A DNA stretch of 64,000 bases from Anastatus disparis (GCA_017163975.1 JAFFSR010000009.1:1798001-1862000); one strand, 5' to 3'; positions 1-13,293 are shown, counted from the first letter of the stretch. Numbers and translations are program-made. The notes: generated from the letters alone by a model not told the origin.

Positions 1-60
1 TAAAGTCCACACCTCCCAACCTCCCGGGTTCGATCCCACTCAAAGTAAGATTTTTCTCGA
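1..60 (+). repeat. Partial tRNA-derived SINE-like end
   Basis: The stretch around positions 28-40 reads like a tRNA B box (ggttcgatccc) and ends in a short AT-rich tail. The 5' part would lie outside the window, so only a fragment is visible. Better copies of tRNA-related repeats occur near 41.0, 47.9 and 48.6 kb, but I cannot show that this fragment belongs to the same family. A chance B-box match remains possible. Confidence 0.35.
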
Positions 61-1081
61 AGTTATTGTTATTTAGAATATAATTAAAAATGTTCATATA
101 AATAAAAAAATACTTAGAAGAAATAAATAATTCAAAAAGACTAAAATTTATTTTCAACATAGTAATTTTTCTTACAGAGCGAATGTGTCATAATGTTACT
201 ATATTATATAGTAATTTCTCAAGTTTTCATCAAATTTTATTAAGATACTACTTTTAGTGTAAAGTATAGATTTTGAAATTTTAATAAATTTTCTAATAAT
301 TTATGAAAAAATAAAAATAAAAGGAAAAGTTTGCTTAATATCCACTTACACGTATACAATACATACATGTATGTACATGAGATCAAAAGCTTGCCATGTC
401 CTCGTTGACTCTTGGTAATGCCGAGAGCTAGTAATTTACCGATGGTTCTCTTATATCTAGATATTTTACTCCCCTTCATGTAGATTCTGATTTTTTATTA
501 CAAAGTCTATAAGGATTCTTAGGTAATATAATAGAAGAAATTGTAACTCATGCTGGTTGACCTGGATTTCACTTCTAAATTATTGAGTTTTTACCCACTA
601 TGGAGAATATTTTTTTAGGAATAAAAGTAAGTTACTTTTCATAATTGAAAAAAAAAATTTGAAATCCTTATATTCGTGATCAGCGATTCTAAAAATCCCC
701 ATTTATAAAGTTAGTGTAAATACCTTTTTGAAAAATTCAATTCTCCATGTTGAAATTACCAAATCTGATCTTAGAATCATAATCAGTGATCCCAAAAACT
801 TCCTAGAAACATATTAGATATGAAAAATTTAGTTCAATTTTGAATAATTTAAAAAATATTTTTTGATGGTTATTAGAATTTTACAAAATTATATAAATTG
901 TATTCTACAGTTTTCGCTTATAATACTTTTATTTTCAAAAAATTTGAGGTCACTGAAAACAATAATTTTTCATATGAATATGTAGTTGGGAATTAAAAAA
1001 ATAAAAATAAATGAATAAAAATTTGATTGACCATATTTTTCTAAGAACAAAATGAATGTGAATTTTTTTATTACGTTTTAG

Positions 1082-1435
1082 CATCACGCTGAAAGCAACT
1101 CGTGTAGCGAAAGCCACTTATCAGGTATAATGCCAGATGTGGCAATGGCCACTGCTTCGTTTGGTGCTCTCCAGCTTGCTGAGCAACAAGAACTGGAGCT
1201 CGATCTTGGCGACGGTGCCTCTCATTTGCTCCAACAACAGCAGCAACAGTCATCGCACCAGCAATCTCAGCATCATCAGCAACAGCAGCAACAGCAACAA
1301 GCCTTGTCATCAGGCGGCGCCGGTCAGCATCACCGTCCCTTGCTTCCGCATCAACGCCAAAGACACTTTTCCGGAATGCCACCAGCGCCGTATATGTATC
1401 ATCGCTCAGCTGGTGGCTTGCCGCGCTTTATTTAA
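1082..1435 (+). CDS. Terminal coding exon, poly-glutamine protein (partial)
   Basis: An acceptor (ttacgttttag) ends at 1081. From 1082 the frame is open for 117 codons and stops with TAA at 1433-1435. The encoded C-terminus is His/Ser/Glu-rich at first, then has an acidic Leu-rich stretch (ELELDLGDGAS), then two Gln/His-rich tracts of CAA/CAG codons, then a Pro/Arg/His-rich tail ending GGLPRFI. It is far GC-richer than its surroundings, as expected for coding DNA. Poly-Q tails of this kind are common in insect transcription factors and other regulators, but I do not recognise this protein. The rest of the gene lies left of the window. A potential donor (TCAG followed by GTATAA) at 1124/1125 could let some transcripts leave this exon early and continue downstream. 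A reading on the opposite strand (1071-1382) is judged a shadow. Confidence 0.6.
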   Translation, partial: HHAESNSCSESHLSGIMPDVAMATASFGALQLAEQQELELDLGDGASHLLQQQQQQSSHQQSQHHQQQQQQQQALSSGGAGQHHRPLLPHQRQRHFSGMPPAPYMYHRSAGGLPRFI

Positions 1436-4400
1436 AAAACCAATCTCTTTATCGAAGTTTTTGTCAGTGAGCTCGAAAAAAGCTCGAAAGACTTTGGCTT
1501 CGTTCCGAAAATGAAAGAGATTACGTCTCAGAAAAGCTAAAACTGGAAGGAGATACATTTTCAAATTCTGTATAAATAAAGATATCAAGATATAAATAAT
1601 ATAAATACCAAATATATTTGTAGTTAAGATGCAGAAGATTGTTAAAACATAATAGTTTTTAAAATTTGAGGTTTGTATAAAATTTAAAAAAACAATACGA
1701 ATTAATTTTAATTCAGTTTTAACTTTCAAACCTTCCATTTTCGGAATTCAAATAAGTTTGGTCTTTCGATGATCTATTTTTATCAAAAACTGTACTTTTG
1801 TCTTAATTTATCAAGTAAAGTGACATCGATATCGAAAAAAAAACGTAAGAAAGCATGAACAAATCATCAAAAATAAATAAAAGAACTCGTATCTCGTGTA
1901 AGAAATGTATATACTGCCTACTGTAATCCGTAATTTTATTACACCACCGAGATGCACACGTCAAAATGATCGCGCGTGCATATGGCTATACAGAATGCTA
2001 AAATGTCCCACTGTACTTTTCGTCTATAGCTTAGGAAATTAAAAGTTTCTTTGTTTTCACTTATTCATTGCTTAATCTTTTGTAATATAGTACGTACAAT
2101 TTTTAGAAAATTAAAATTTAAGCATTAATATAATTTATATTTTATAATTATAACGGTAAATAATCTTTACTTGAGTGAAAAGATGATTCTAAGAATTAAT
2201 CAATTTAACTTAAACATATATTATGAGATTGGCTAAATTTTAAGAAAACTTTGTTGATTATTAATTTTTAATCGTATTTTTGTATACAAAATATACCGTC
2301 TGATTGAATTTTGGAAGCATAGTTGATTGGGTACTGATTCTTGATATTTTCTGTAATCGAGTTCAGGTACCAAAATCAAACTCTGGTACAATGTTTTTTT
2401 AATTCTGTTTAGAACTTTCTTTTGAGAGAATTATTCAGAAGTTAAGATTTCTCCGTAATAATTAAAACTAATGAATCTGAGATGAACTAAAAGATGAGAA
2501 AAATTATTTTTCAGATATATTTTCGTGTTTTAAAAATTATGAACTGTATTTTTTCCATTGAAGAGTTCAAATATACATAAAAATATCCTAAAAAGTTTGC
2601 TGGACTCATTTACTTTTTTTTTCTAAAGAAAAATTTTTTAGTTTCTTTCTAAAACACGATATCTCTTTAACGGTAAATTATAAGTCAATAATTTTATTTT
2701 ATATTGTAAAGTTAAAATTAAGGAAAGTGCTTTTTTACACATATGAATAACTAATTTTTTTATTAAGTAGAGCATTTTTTTTATTCTATCTCAGATTTAT
2801 TTATATTCAGGAAACTAATAAAAAATGACCTATATTTTAGTTTTATGACAATATAAATAACTTTAAAATATTTCCATTTGTGTTAAAACTAAAAATTTTT
2901 ATTAAAAGAATATTTGTTTTTATAAAATTTGTCAAAACAATAATTTTGGAATACACACTGATAAAATCGGTCCTATTAGTAAGCTTTATTTTTTTTCGTT
3001 TTAAGTTTGAGAAAAGTTAAATTTTGTGAAAAATTGCTACTTTGTTCGTAAATTAGTTTATTTTTTTGTACTATATCTGTTTAAATAATATTCGTTTCTA
3101 AGAAAATATTGTTATAAAAAATATATAGTTTTAATTAACAAATCAAAGATTATTATTAATTTATACTATTTTACTGAAATAATATTTAATATTTTCAGTA
3201 TTGAAATTCATTATTAAATTTCTACTCTTTAGTTTTAATTTATTTCATATAATTATTGGTTATATTATAAAAATAGTAATTTGCCTCAAGTTTTTTATCA
3301 AACACAAAAAGCTTTATAAATAAATTTGTTGAAACATTTGAAACAAATAAATTTCATGTTGGTTTGGATCATAATAATTGATTACATCCCAAATATAAAT
3401 AATGCAGCAATTAATTGTACGATACCATCTTATGTAATGAAAAAACTACATTACAGAATTTAGGCAATGGATTTCTCTTTGGTCATTCTTTTTTCCACCT
3501 CTCTCACTTTCTTATTCTTTTTTTATCTCTTTATGCAGATTATGTATAGCCATAAGTAACGCGCGAGCGCCCACTTGTGTTCACGTATCATTGCTCGGGT
3601 GCGAACGTGCATGCATCTTTATATTTAACTGATATTTTGCGCAATTTAAAAATCAGTTACATACTGTATTCGTAAATGTATGCGTGCGAGTGTGTGAAGA
3701 ACGTATGTGCGAGAGTGTATTTATCGAAACAACGATAATCGTATTTAAAAAAATTATGCTGATATACTATTGGTAACAGCCCAGTGGTCTTTCCGCGTTG
3801 CGATTTCCGCGAAAATATAGAATTAATTTGTTTAACATTTTACAATTCTTGCGTTATCTTTTAAATTAAAGAAAATTTATTGCAGTTTGTATTATTCTAT
3901 AAGTTCTCTTTTAATTCATTGATTTTATTACAATTTTCTTCTCTTTTTTTGGCTAGTGATTTTCATTACATCTTCTTAATGTACAATTGCAATTACTTTT
4001 TGATAATATATCAATCGTTCTTAGTCTCTTAACATCTATCTTCCATGGATATATAAGTAAATATAAAAATATTTTTCTGCAATACTTATTGCGGAATTTC
4101 ACGCGAATTCGAAAAATAAAAACCAGTTTCAGCTTATAAAAAAACGTCTTAAAAATTTCTTTGAAACAGTTAAAGATAACAGTTTTCCTGCAGTTTAAAA
4201 AACGTGCAGTACGAGAATTTACGCGTTAATGATATCAAGAATTAATACTCGTGTGCAAATGTAAGCGTTAAAAACGAGAGCAGACATGTAACGTACATGG
4301 CGTCATCGTTTATATTTGTATAATATTAAATACATGAAACTATATATAAATATATACATACGTGTTTTTAATAGTTAAATGCACAAAGGGTGTTAACGAT

Positions 4401-5109
4401 ATGAATAATAAAATTTATAATCACATAATATTCTATAATGTTTGTCATTTAATTAATGTTAATTCTTATTCATTTTCTTCAATTTTTCTTATAAACGAAT
4501 TTAAAGTTGATGTAATAGCTATATACCTTAATAGGTTTCAAACATTTTGCAAACATCATAATATTATCAAATAATATTATTCACAGTAAAATTAATGTTT
4601 ATATTGTGATTCAGGGCAATCATGCATAAAAATTTCTACTAAAAATAATATTTTTTATAGATTTTGGAATTAGGTAACGAAAAAAATGCACCTTTGCATA
4701 TTTATCCAATATGCATTTTTTCTGTCAATATTTTTCGACTAATCCCTGGAAAATAAGATTTTAACCACCTTATAGTATATATTTTGATAGCGGAAGTACC
4801 GAAATCCATATTTCAAGATATGATTCAATGAATTCTTTTATTTTTCAAATACTTAATTACCGTGCATATTTATAAAAATCACTGAGATATATTTGGAATA
4901 TTGCACACTATAGTATATAAATTTTTAATTTAATCTCTTTGAAAAAAAATTGAACGTATAACGCAAAAAAATCGCCCAGAATGATGCAAAAACTTTGAGA
5001 AAAATTTATTAATTTAAAGCTTTACTGTTTTAAAAAACTTGCATTTGTTCTGAAATTGTCACAATAAAAAATGAGGATTATAATGTTGAAAGGATTTGAT
5101 TAAAAAATT
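1436..5109. other. AT-rich non-coding DNA, probable 3' UTR then intergenic or intronic
   Basis: No supported exon was found. The first part is presumably 3' UTR of the poly-Q exon; an AATAAA lies near 1574. GC-richer islands with CG and TG/CA runs occur around 1925-2000, 3540-3760 and 4200-4310. Such islands are typical of long insect 3' UTRs or regulatory DNA, but the sequence alone does not say which. Confidence 0.4.
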
Positions 5110-5315
5110 AAATTAACACCAAACCTTGGAATTAGAGCGAACGAATTTATCTTAAAACGTTAACGACCATTTGGCCATTTATTTAATTGACGTTAGCAAT
5201 AGACATATTTCTACCGTGATTTTATTTAATTTGACTTGTCTGATGGCATTTATAAGATAAAAGAACGTTTTAAAATAAATTTGTTCGTTCAAATTCCAAG
5301 TTTTAGTGTTAATTT
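5110..5315. mobile_element. MITE-like element with ~52-bp terminal inverted repeats
   Basis: The left end (5110 to about 5162) and right end (about 5263-5315) are reverse complements of each other with a few mismatches. Both arms carry the core ttaacac...cttggaatt...gaacgaa...ttttaaaacgtt. About 100 bp of non-coding DNA separates them. No transposase is present. Size and structure fit a non-autonomous DNA transposon; no clear target-site duplication was identified, so the superfamily is open. Confidence 0.6.
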
Positions 5316-6370
5316 ATTTATCCATGTGATATTTTTATATTTTAGAAAATAATTACTAGTGCACTACTCAGTCCAGAATCTATCGAGTCGATATTAAAGT
5401 CTAAAACTGTTTTTGTTCATATTTTTATATGAGAAAACATCCTTCCTAATTTTAATAAAATTTATGATCTGAGATTCAGTTTCTCTCCCGGGCAGCGAAA
5501 CATTTCATGAGCTTAAGCGCGGATCATCACAAATTAGATAATCAGTATTTAATAAAAGAATTCTCATAACATCTTCTTTATTCCTTTTTGATTTTTTTTT
5601 GTAAACGTACAGCAATTTTCTATTTTATGTATTTTAAAAGAAAATTCTAAACATAAAAAGAGAGATCATTTTAAAAATTTAGTCATGATAAGTAATTTCC
5701 TTTAATAAAATATTTAAAGGAATTTCAATGTTAAATTTGAATAAAGAATTAAAATTTTAAATAGGAAATCATAGTACATGCATTAATAAAAAGTGGAGGA
5801 TATGAATTTGAAATGCATTTATCAATGTAACTTCAAGTAATAATTAATAAATAAAAAAAAAACAGTTGAAATTAAAATTTTTCTCTGCGGTATCTTTTAT
5901 GATACGATGCGTGAAAGTCTCATGACGGTTCCTCTAGCATCTTTTAGCTATAAAAATATGTATTAAAAGGTCGTTGAAATCTATGTAAAGCTATAATAAA
6001 TTAATCATCTGAATTTCAAAGGGATGTTTTTCTCATCTATTGATTCTGCTTATTGTAATTAAACATATAGAAGTAACTTTTATTACAGACAAGAAAAAAA
6101 TGAATTTTATGATTGAAATTTCGTTGGACACCCTTTTTGCTTGTAACTGCTTATGTAAAAATACACTATGAAAAAAGATAAAAAAATAACGTAAAAGCAG
6201 TCAGTTATATTGTCATAACTTTTTGGGCTAGAATCTCAAGTCGAAGGCTAACTATGTTATACATGTCTCTATTGTATCAAGGGGCTTACATAACTTAAGT
6301 GTAGCAAAACAAAAAAAAAGTATATAACATTAATAATAGCCTTATAGCGTTATATTTAGACACAAGAAAA

Positions 6371-6482
6371 ACACACACACACAGAATTACGTGTGTGCAC
6401 AGTCGTGTATGTAAAGTATGTGCGATTCAATGTGTGCGTGAGGCGTTCGTATGCGTGTGTGTATGTAATGTATATATACATA
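6371..6482. repeat. AC/GT microsatellite cluster
   Basis: A run of AC dinucleotides (about 6371-6382) is followed by a long TG-rich stretch (gtgtgtgcac, gtgcgtgagg, gcgtgtgtgtatgt) and then alternating TA/CA. The AC and GT halves could pair as a hairpin. No convincing protein is encoded. Confidence 0.5.
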
Positions 6483-7003
6483 CACAAATTGAAGTCATTT
6501 TGTGAGAAAATTATTGTTATTTATGATCTTATTAATATGGTATCATACATAATACTAAATTACAGTGTAGTCTTAAAAGAACTTCTACTTTAGTAGTAAT
6601 ATTTAAAAAAAAAAAATACTGGCTTAAGTATCAAACAGCCGAATTTTTTACTTTAAAAAGTTTAACGCACTTTCAAATGTTTTTAAATTTTCAATTTTTT
6701 TCTATCTTATGAACACAAATATTTCATACTTTTTATGCATCTCCTTGAATTTTGCATAATTTCTAAGATCGGTTCAATGATTTAAATAAGACTTTATAAA
6801 AGACTGCATTTGATTTACGTTATATAATTAAAGTTATTACTTTTAAATATAAGAATATCGTGAAAGTGCAAAAAAAAAAAGAAGTTATTAATGTAAAACA
6901 TTACCGCATATTTTATTTTGTATAGACATAAAAAGTACAGTTGTTTGTATTCTTGTTATGGTCTAATTCTTGATATATACATTCATTCAATATTTATTTG
7001 TAG

Positions 7004-7044
7004 ACAGAGCGCGAGGAAATTTGGTACTGGAAATTCGAATTATG
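7004..7044 (+). CDS. Candidate internal exon (41 nt), plus-strand gene
   Basis: A strong acceptor (tatttatttgtag) ends at 7003 and a strong donor (GTAAGC) begins at 7045. The 41-nt insert is GC-richer than its flanks and open in all three frames. Entered with two leftover bases it reads QSARKFGTGNSNY and leaves one base. That phase matches the candidate terminal exon at 12825, giving a junction codon GAA. A nearer acceptor at 7196 offers an alternative continuation. I do not recognise the protein. It may belong to the same gene as the poly-Q exon as an alternative C-terminus, or be a non-coding exon. Confidence 0.4.
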
Positions 7045-7314
7045 GTAAGCGTATGGTGATTTTTTTAATTATTTGAATACTTTTATTTTTTAATTAATTT
7101 AAAATAAATTAAATATATTCAAAAAATTATAGTAATATGTGTAATAAAAAGAATGTTTTATGAGTTTGAAATATTGTTATAAGATTTCGATTTCAGTGCG
7201 AAGAAGGCAATGTTACAAATGTTTTAAGAAACGTTGTAGTTGGTGTTTGATTCAAAAAAAGTTGTATCTAGTTAATAATTTTAAAAATTGTAAATGTCTC
7301 GAAAAGTTAATTAA

Positions 7315-7756
7315 CCCTCTATCCGTAACCTAGGTTATCAATGGAACAAGCCAATTTCCAGGTCAAATATCTCGTTATCGCTGATGCTATATGCACGACA
7401 GATGTAATGTCCTAGAGATTTTTCGTTTTTTTTTATAAATTTTTAACCAACTTCAAATCATGGCTAAAAATTTAATAAGTTGTTTTCAATTTAAGCTCTC
7501 TTTTTCCTTTTTTTTTACTTTTTAAAATTTTATTAATGTAAAATGCAAATCTTATAATTTAATTTGTTTAATTTTTCTATCAATTAATTTTTCTATACTA
7601 TATATTTTTATTAATTTATTAATTATTGTGTTTTTCTAAAATTCATCGTGCAATTTTTTTAAGTGGTTAAATTGCTTATTTGTACGATAATTATTATCAT
7701 TGTTTGTCGTACATTTGTCGTGCAAATAGACACGGCCTTTTACGGGGTACAGAAGG
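7315..7756. mobile_element. piggyBac-like non-autonomous element (TTAA-flanked)
   Basis: TTAA occurs immediately outside both ends (7311-7314 and 7757-7760). The left end starts ccctctatccgta. The right end, reverse complemented, starts ccttctgtaccccgta. TTAA duplication with termini beginning CC(C/T)T is the signature of the piggyBac superfamily. The 442-bp interior has no transposase. The terminal match is short and imperfect, so this is an old copy. Confidence 0.5.
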
Positions 7757-10700
7757 TTAAAATAAACAAAGGTGATAATATGATTTAAATTTTTTATATA
7801 ATTGATAATTTAGCATATCTGCGAAAATTATGGTTAATTTTTTGTCGGCGAAATCTGATGAAAAATAATGTTTTCGAATTATAAAGTACATACAACTTTT
7901 TTTTAACCAAACATTAGTTGAACATTTTAAGGCACACACAAATCTTTTTCGTGGAAAATGTTTCGTTTTTTTTTATTTATTCGAAAATATTAATAAAAAA
8001 TATATGTTACTTTTAATAAATAATATTTGTGACACTTATCTACAACAAATATTTTTAAAAATCACTATATTCGTTTTTTTCATGAGTAAAAACAAGAATT
8101 AGTACAGTACCTTTGCTGTTTGTGACTATGTACAGATGATTAGCAGTTGTAGTACAATATTGTGTAACTGAACCTTACTTCCTTGAGATATGATAAAAGA
8201 AAAAAAAAGAAAAAGAAAGCGAGTAGTTTAATGAATCGCTACAGGCAAGTTAGGGTATTCGAATGAACGACATTTTTGGTGGCCAAATAGACGGCGCATC
8301 ATCCTTAAAGGACCAATTTAACTAGTAATTGATTAATCCTAGAAAAAAAATTAAAAAAAAAAGCTACTTTATACAGTATTTATAGCCGCATAATTTAATT
8401 TTAATTTTTTGTTAAATGCTTAACTCAGTGATCATATAATTCTATACTATTGCATTACTTAACGTTTCTGCTATTCTAAAAGTTCAAGTTAATTCACAAT
8501 ACTTAAAATGTAAAAATGTTGAAATCAAATTTCTTGATATTATTCAATACTATAAAATTGTGTGAATCTGCACTTTACTAAAATTTTTAATATTAACTTT
8601 GATGACTGTTAAGTTACAATCTAAAAAATTTTTAGTTAATTAACTATTCAGTAAAATTGAAAATTAGGTACTATAAATACATTGATTTTTATGATTTGAA
8701 CTATTTCTAAAGATGAATTTATAAAATATTAATGAATTAAACGTTAAATTTATTTTAGCAAATGTATTATACCAAATTATTTATAAGAATTGATTAAATC
8801 TGAAATCGAAAAAATTGTGGTTAACAAATTCTGAATATATCTTTAATTTCGAAGGAATTTTGTAAAAAAAAATATGAGACAGTACAAATATGGAGTATGT
8901 CATAAAGTATATTTACCAAATGATGTCGATATAAAGCTCAGAAAAGATATTCATAGGTGTTTCAAATTATATGAAAATTTATTAAAGGAATTAGTTTACT
9001 ATATGCCTTTAGCTGGGCAAAAAATTAAATATTTATTAGATTATATGATGAAATGATAAAAAATTGTGTTTTCAAAGCAATGACATTGCGAAACTAATTT
9101 ATTTGAAATTATTAAAATTTTTTATCATTCTAGAAAAATGATGTATTTTGTGACGTAATGCGGAATTATACTGTATAAATGTTGAATGCTGACATGTCGT
9201 TCGTACCTTTTGCTCATCGATTATATGCTATTAAATTTCCAGTTGTTAAATTATATGTAAGCAACAGTGTTTGTTAGATCAGTTATTATTGTCGGTTTAG
9301 AGTGAAGAACCCTTGATTTATTGATTTAAGGAATTTTTTTTAAAAAAAGTGCAATCTGAAAATAAAATTGTAAAAAGTTTGTTCTGAAGAAGTAGAAAAT
9401 AATGAAAAATCAACCAAGTTGTGTGAATTGCTCCTTGCTTTCAATACCTGATGTCTGTATAAATTGATCTTAACAAAATATATTAAAGCACAATACTTCT
9501 GAATATGAATTAATATTTTATGACTATTATATATTATCAACCTTATCGAGAAAAGCTTGATTAATATATTTCTTGTATTTTAAGAAAACAAAGTTTGAAC
9601 TTTTTTTTTTTAAGTAGATAGAAAATTGTTTACCTGAGATTGAAAGTAGCATAAATCTCGTTATATAAAAAAAGTAATTATAATCGTATTATAATTGTAC
9701 ATATTATGTAGAATTATATAATGGAGTATAATTAAAATAAAGGTATAATTTTTTGCTAACAAATATTTCCATTCCTTGAAGATTTTCGACAGTATGACTT
9801 AATAGAAAGAATTAGACTTTTTTAGAAAAATTATTAAGTAAATTATGGATTAGAGTTCTTTCAGAATATGTATAACAATTCTTGTTATTTATTTATTATA
9901 TATTTATACATACCTATACATATAGAAAGAAATAAATATAAAAAGGTCTTTATTTTATATTTTTATGATGATAGATACGACATATTGTATATTGTATCTA
10001 TCAAATTTATACTTAATTGACAGTTTCTTTGTCCTAAAATCTTTCATTCAACATTTTTTATAAAGCTTACTATTTTTAGCTTTGGTTTCTTTACAAAAGA
10101 AACTTTTTTGTATTACAATTATAACAATATTATGGAAATATGTTCAAAGTAATTAAATATGTATGTGTGCATGCATGCATGCGTGGATTGTTACACAAGC
10201 ATGTAGGTTTGTGCATGTTTTTAAATGCGCCTTTGCATATTTACTAAATACACTCTAAAAAATTTTAGGTAATACATCAAAATTTTTTCTGATAAACAAT
10301 TTTTGTTAAGTTACATATTTATTCTCCGCATATCCATCTACATACATATTGCAAAAATCTACCAATATTTTCATCAATTTGTTCCTTCATCTTTCATAAT
10401 GTCAAATTCATACAGTTGTACTATTCAAAATTACGTCTTATTCACCAATTCCCCCATAGAAATTTTTATTTTATAAATTAATACAAAAATTATTTGTAAA
10501 TTTTGAAACTAAAAATTTTATTTCTGGGTTAAAATACTTTCGTGTGTTATAATTACAAACAATTTTTCGTAACCATAGAGTGTACGGCTTTTTCAACGAG
10601 ATAGTGATTCAATCATAATTATTCATTTTAGTTGATGTTTTTGTTATTTGATATTAAATTAAAGTTCCTGTAGTAAATCATAGAAGGAATTCTTTGAAAT

Positions 10701-10950
10701 AAAATAGTAATAAATTAATATCTTACATAAAAATAAATTAAATAAGGTAAAATCAGGAGTCGTGGGAGAAACGTAAAGTGGAATATATGACTGGAGAGCC
10801 AATAAAACTGCATTTTTTGTGAATTAAAATCGAACTTTCAAAGTATGTTCCACAGAGTTATCGATTCCTCAGTATCCTAAAAATCAACTCACTACGAATT
10901 AATTCATTTTTATTTGAAAAAAAATTTAATTGAATTTTTAAAGCTATAAA

Positions 10951-11329
10951 TTTAAGGAGTCTCATATATGCTAGCTACAGTTTGCTATAGTTTGTTGTTC
11001 ATAAAAATCAAAAGTTTAAAAAATTCTTCAATATTTTGAAAAACATTAATTTATACCTGGAAAAAGATTTTTGCAAATTTTTAGTTATCCTTATCGGCTG
11101 ATTTTATTATTTATGCTCACTTGAAGTTTATCTTTTTACTACTATGAGATACAAAACCCGCGGACTTCGAGTGATCACATATAAAAAAAATTAGTTGATA
11201 AGACTACTTGAAAATTTGCAGAAATTTTTTTCTAGATATAAATTAATTTTTATAAAAATTTTGAAGAGTTCTTTAAACTTTTAATTTTTATGAACAACAA
11301 ACTATAGCTGACATGTGAGACTCCTTAAA
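10951..11329. mobile_element. Foldback element with ~145-bp arms
   Basis: The left arm (10951 to about 11096) and right arm (about 11185-11329) are imperfect reverse complements. Both arms contain taaggagtctca, then tagtttgttgttcataaaaa, then aagtttaaa, then gcaaatttt, in the same order. About 90 bp separates them, including a GC-rich patch (aacccgcggacttcgag). There is no coding potential. The structure fits a non-autonomous foldback transposon. Confidence 0.6.
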
Positions 11330-12470
11330 GATATATATGCAATTTACGTTTATTAATGAAACATGCCAATCGAAAAAAAATTAAAATTTTTCCATATTCT
11401 TAAAAAAGCTTATCTGATACCACTCGCTAAGTCAACGTGGTCAAAAACTCCTTCACAAGGGTTTTAGCCAAGCTCTGTAAGATCGAAACTACTTGAAAAA
11501 GTACCACTTTTTCAGCAGTTTCTTTTAAAAAGCAACTTTTTACATATCAAACAAGTTTCGGTAAGTGTCCTGTCTCTGAATTTTTTTCGTAAATATCTAG
11601 ACAATGTTACTGATTCTTATATGAACAGAACCGATACTTGTAAGAGTTTTATTTTAGCAGACTGGAGCAAATTTTATCAATTATTAATGATTGAGGCAAC
11701 TCACAGAAAAAATTATACATTGTGTAAAAAATTTATTTGTAAATTATAAAATTTACTGATTCTCAGAACCATTTTAAAGTACAGACTTGAATGCAATAGT
11801 AATATTTATGATTATGATAAATTGGTGAAATGTTCTGTGATTGGAATATAATTCGGGTATAAGGTAATTTAGAAATAAAAACAGCTTTTTTTGTAAAAAA
11901 AAGATATATTTTAATAACCATAACAATAAATAATTCATATCTCATAAATTTTTAAAGGCTATAATATTAATAATTTGTTTTTATAACTTTATGTGAATCA
12001 CATTTACATAAAGTAATTTACATAGATATCACGCAGGCAGTATTTGATAGTACTTTGAACTTAGCATGAGTACGATAGTTTCAATATGTTTGTAAATTTC
12101 TCCAATCATTTATACTTCATAAAACATTAATATTTTATCATAAACATTTTTCCAGAAATTTTAAAATTTTATTTATTTAAAATTCATGCATATCTTACAT
12201 TAGGAAGACTATGTAATCTGAACAGTAAAAATAATTATCGGCAAGTTTTTACAATTTGTATCATAAAAAATTGATTATATTAACATCTTCTAATCATAAG
12301 AATTTATCTAATAGATTCTATCTCAACGCTAATTTCATAAAGTTCTATCTAAAGTTACTTTCACATGGCCTTATTTTGCAGCATCATTTTGTCAAAGTTT
12401 TATTTTGGAGCATTGTTTCGATATGATTATAACATGGAATAGTATCTCATAGTCTTAACTTAAGGTGATA

Positions 12471-12507
12471 TAATAGGGTATATGATTTATACATAATTAT
12501 TGACATT
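12471..12507 (+). repeat. Dispersed repeat, copy 1
   Basis: The 37-bp stretch beginning taatagggtatatgattta recurs at 42075-42111 with two mismatches. In an AT-rich genome a match this long is unlikely by chance. It is probably a shared terminus of an unidentified element. Confidence 0.45.
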
Positions 12508-12824
12508 GTAGTTTCTTGGAATTTTTGTACCTTTATTCAAAAAATTTTTTATCTTCGTTTCATGTTCTTTATCAAGTGGAAGAGTATAATATAAAGATAT
12601 TTTAAAAACTTTTGGATTGACCCTCCGTGGGTAACATAAAATTTTGATACACCTCGGGTAGTATGGGTCCTAAAAGTTCTGTTAATATTTTAGTTAAGGA
12701 TTTAACTAAAATATTTAAAATACTTTGAAATAAAAATATAATTATTTAATATTCACTGTATTAATTAGTTAACACTTCTGTCATTTTAAGTTTTTTCATG
12801 AGTTGATTTATTTTGTACATTTAG

Positions 12825-12943
12825 AACCAAGATGCAATTTTAAGGACTTAGTTCCTACCATTGCACATATAGAAACCGCATTTCAAAGTAGACCTTACCG
12901 AAACGATCCACCGATACAAAACTTTGCTGAAACAATGCTGTGA
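12825..12943 (+). CDS. Candidate terminal exon of plus-strand gene
   Basis: An acceptor (ttttgtacatttag) ends at 12824. With one base carried in from the previous exon the frame gives 38 residues: EPRCNFKDL..., a middle TAFQSRPYRNDPP, and an end NFAETML before TGA at 12941-12943. Codon use and composition are clearly coding-like compared with the flanks. The phase fits the candidate exon at 7004-7044. It ends about 350 bp from the stop of the convergent holocarboxylase synthetase gene. The product is not recognised. Confidence 0.45.
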
Positions 12944-13293
12944 GACAGAACCATATTACTAAAAACAAACTAACTTTACAGTCAAAATTTCATCAAAAAT
13001 CTAAAATCAATCTATTTTACAATGATAAAAATAAAAATTCTTCAGACAATTGTTTTTATTGTTCAGTATACACATAAATGGATGATTAAAAGTTGATGCG
13101 TATTAAAACATTGATCGTATCTTATTTACCCACAAATAGCAATACGCTGATAAAGTTTGTTATAGTTCAAAAATTCAGTTTTCATTTTCATTTTGATATC
13201 ATTGTAAAGAAATGAAGAAAATATTCACGATTAAATTCAAAATTCGACACTACTTAATATTTAAGCTAAAATTTAATGATCCTATAATCACCT
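12944..13293. other. Convergent intergenic / 3' UTR region
   Basis: This 350-bp AT-rich gap separates a plus-strand terminal exon from the minus-strand stop codon of holocarboxylase synthetase. It presumably holds both 3' UTRs. No other feature is seen. Confidence 0.5.

Larger units (their letters stand above)
7757..12824. other. AT-rich non-coding DNA (probable intron)
   Basis: If the exons at 7004-7044 and 12825-12943 are joined, this is their intron. It contains a foldback element (10951-11329), the first copy of a dispersed repeat (12471-12507) and a 60-codon open stretch at 8874-9056. That stretch is AT-biased like its flanks, has no recognisable motif and no supporting signal, so I do not call it a gene. 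Confidence 0.35.

Noticed and set aside
1071..1382. 103-codon open frame on the minus strand over the poly-Q exon
   Set aside because: It is the antisense reading of CAG-rich coding DNA; the plus-strand frame has a proper acceptor and composition.
6360..6600. Possible CRISPR or tandem array at the TG/CA-rich stretch
   Set aside because: It is only a dinucleotide microsatellite with no regular repeat-spacer pattern; the DNA is eukaryotic.
8874..9056. 60-codon plus-strand open frame
   Set aside because: AT-rich codons, no motif, no splice or promoter support; lengths like this occur by chance here.
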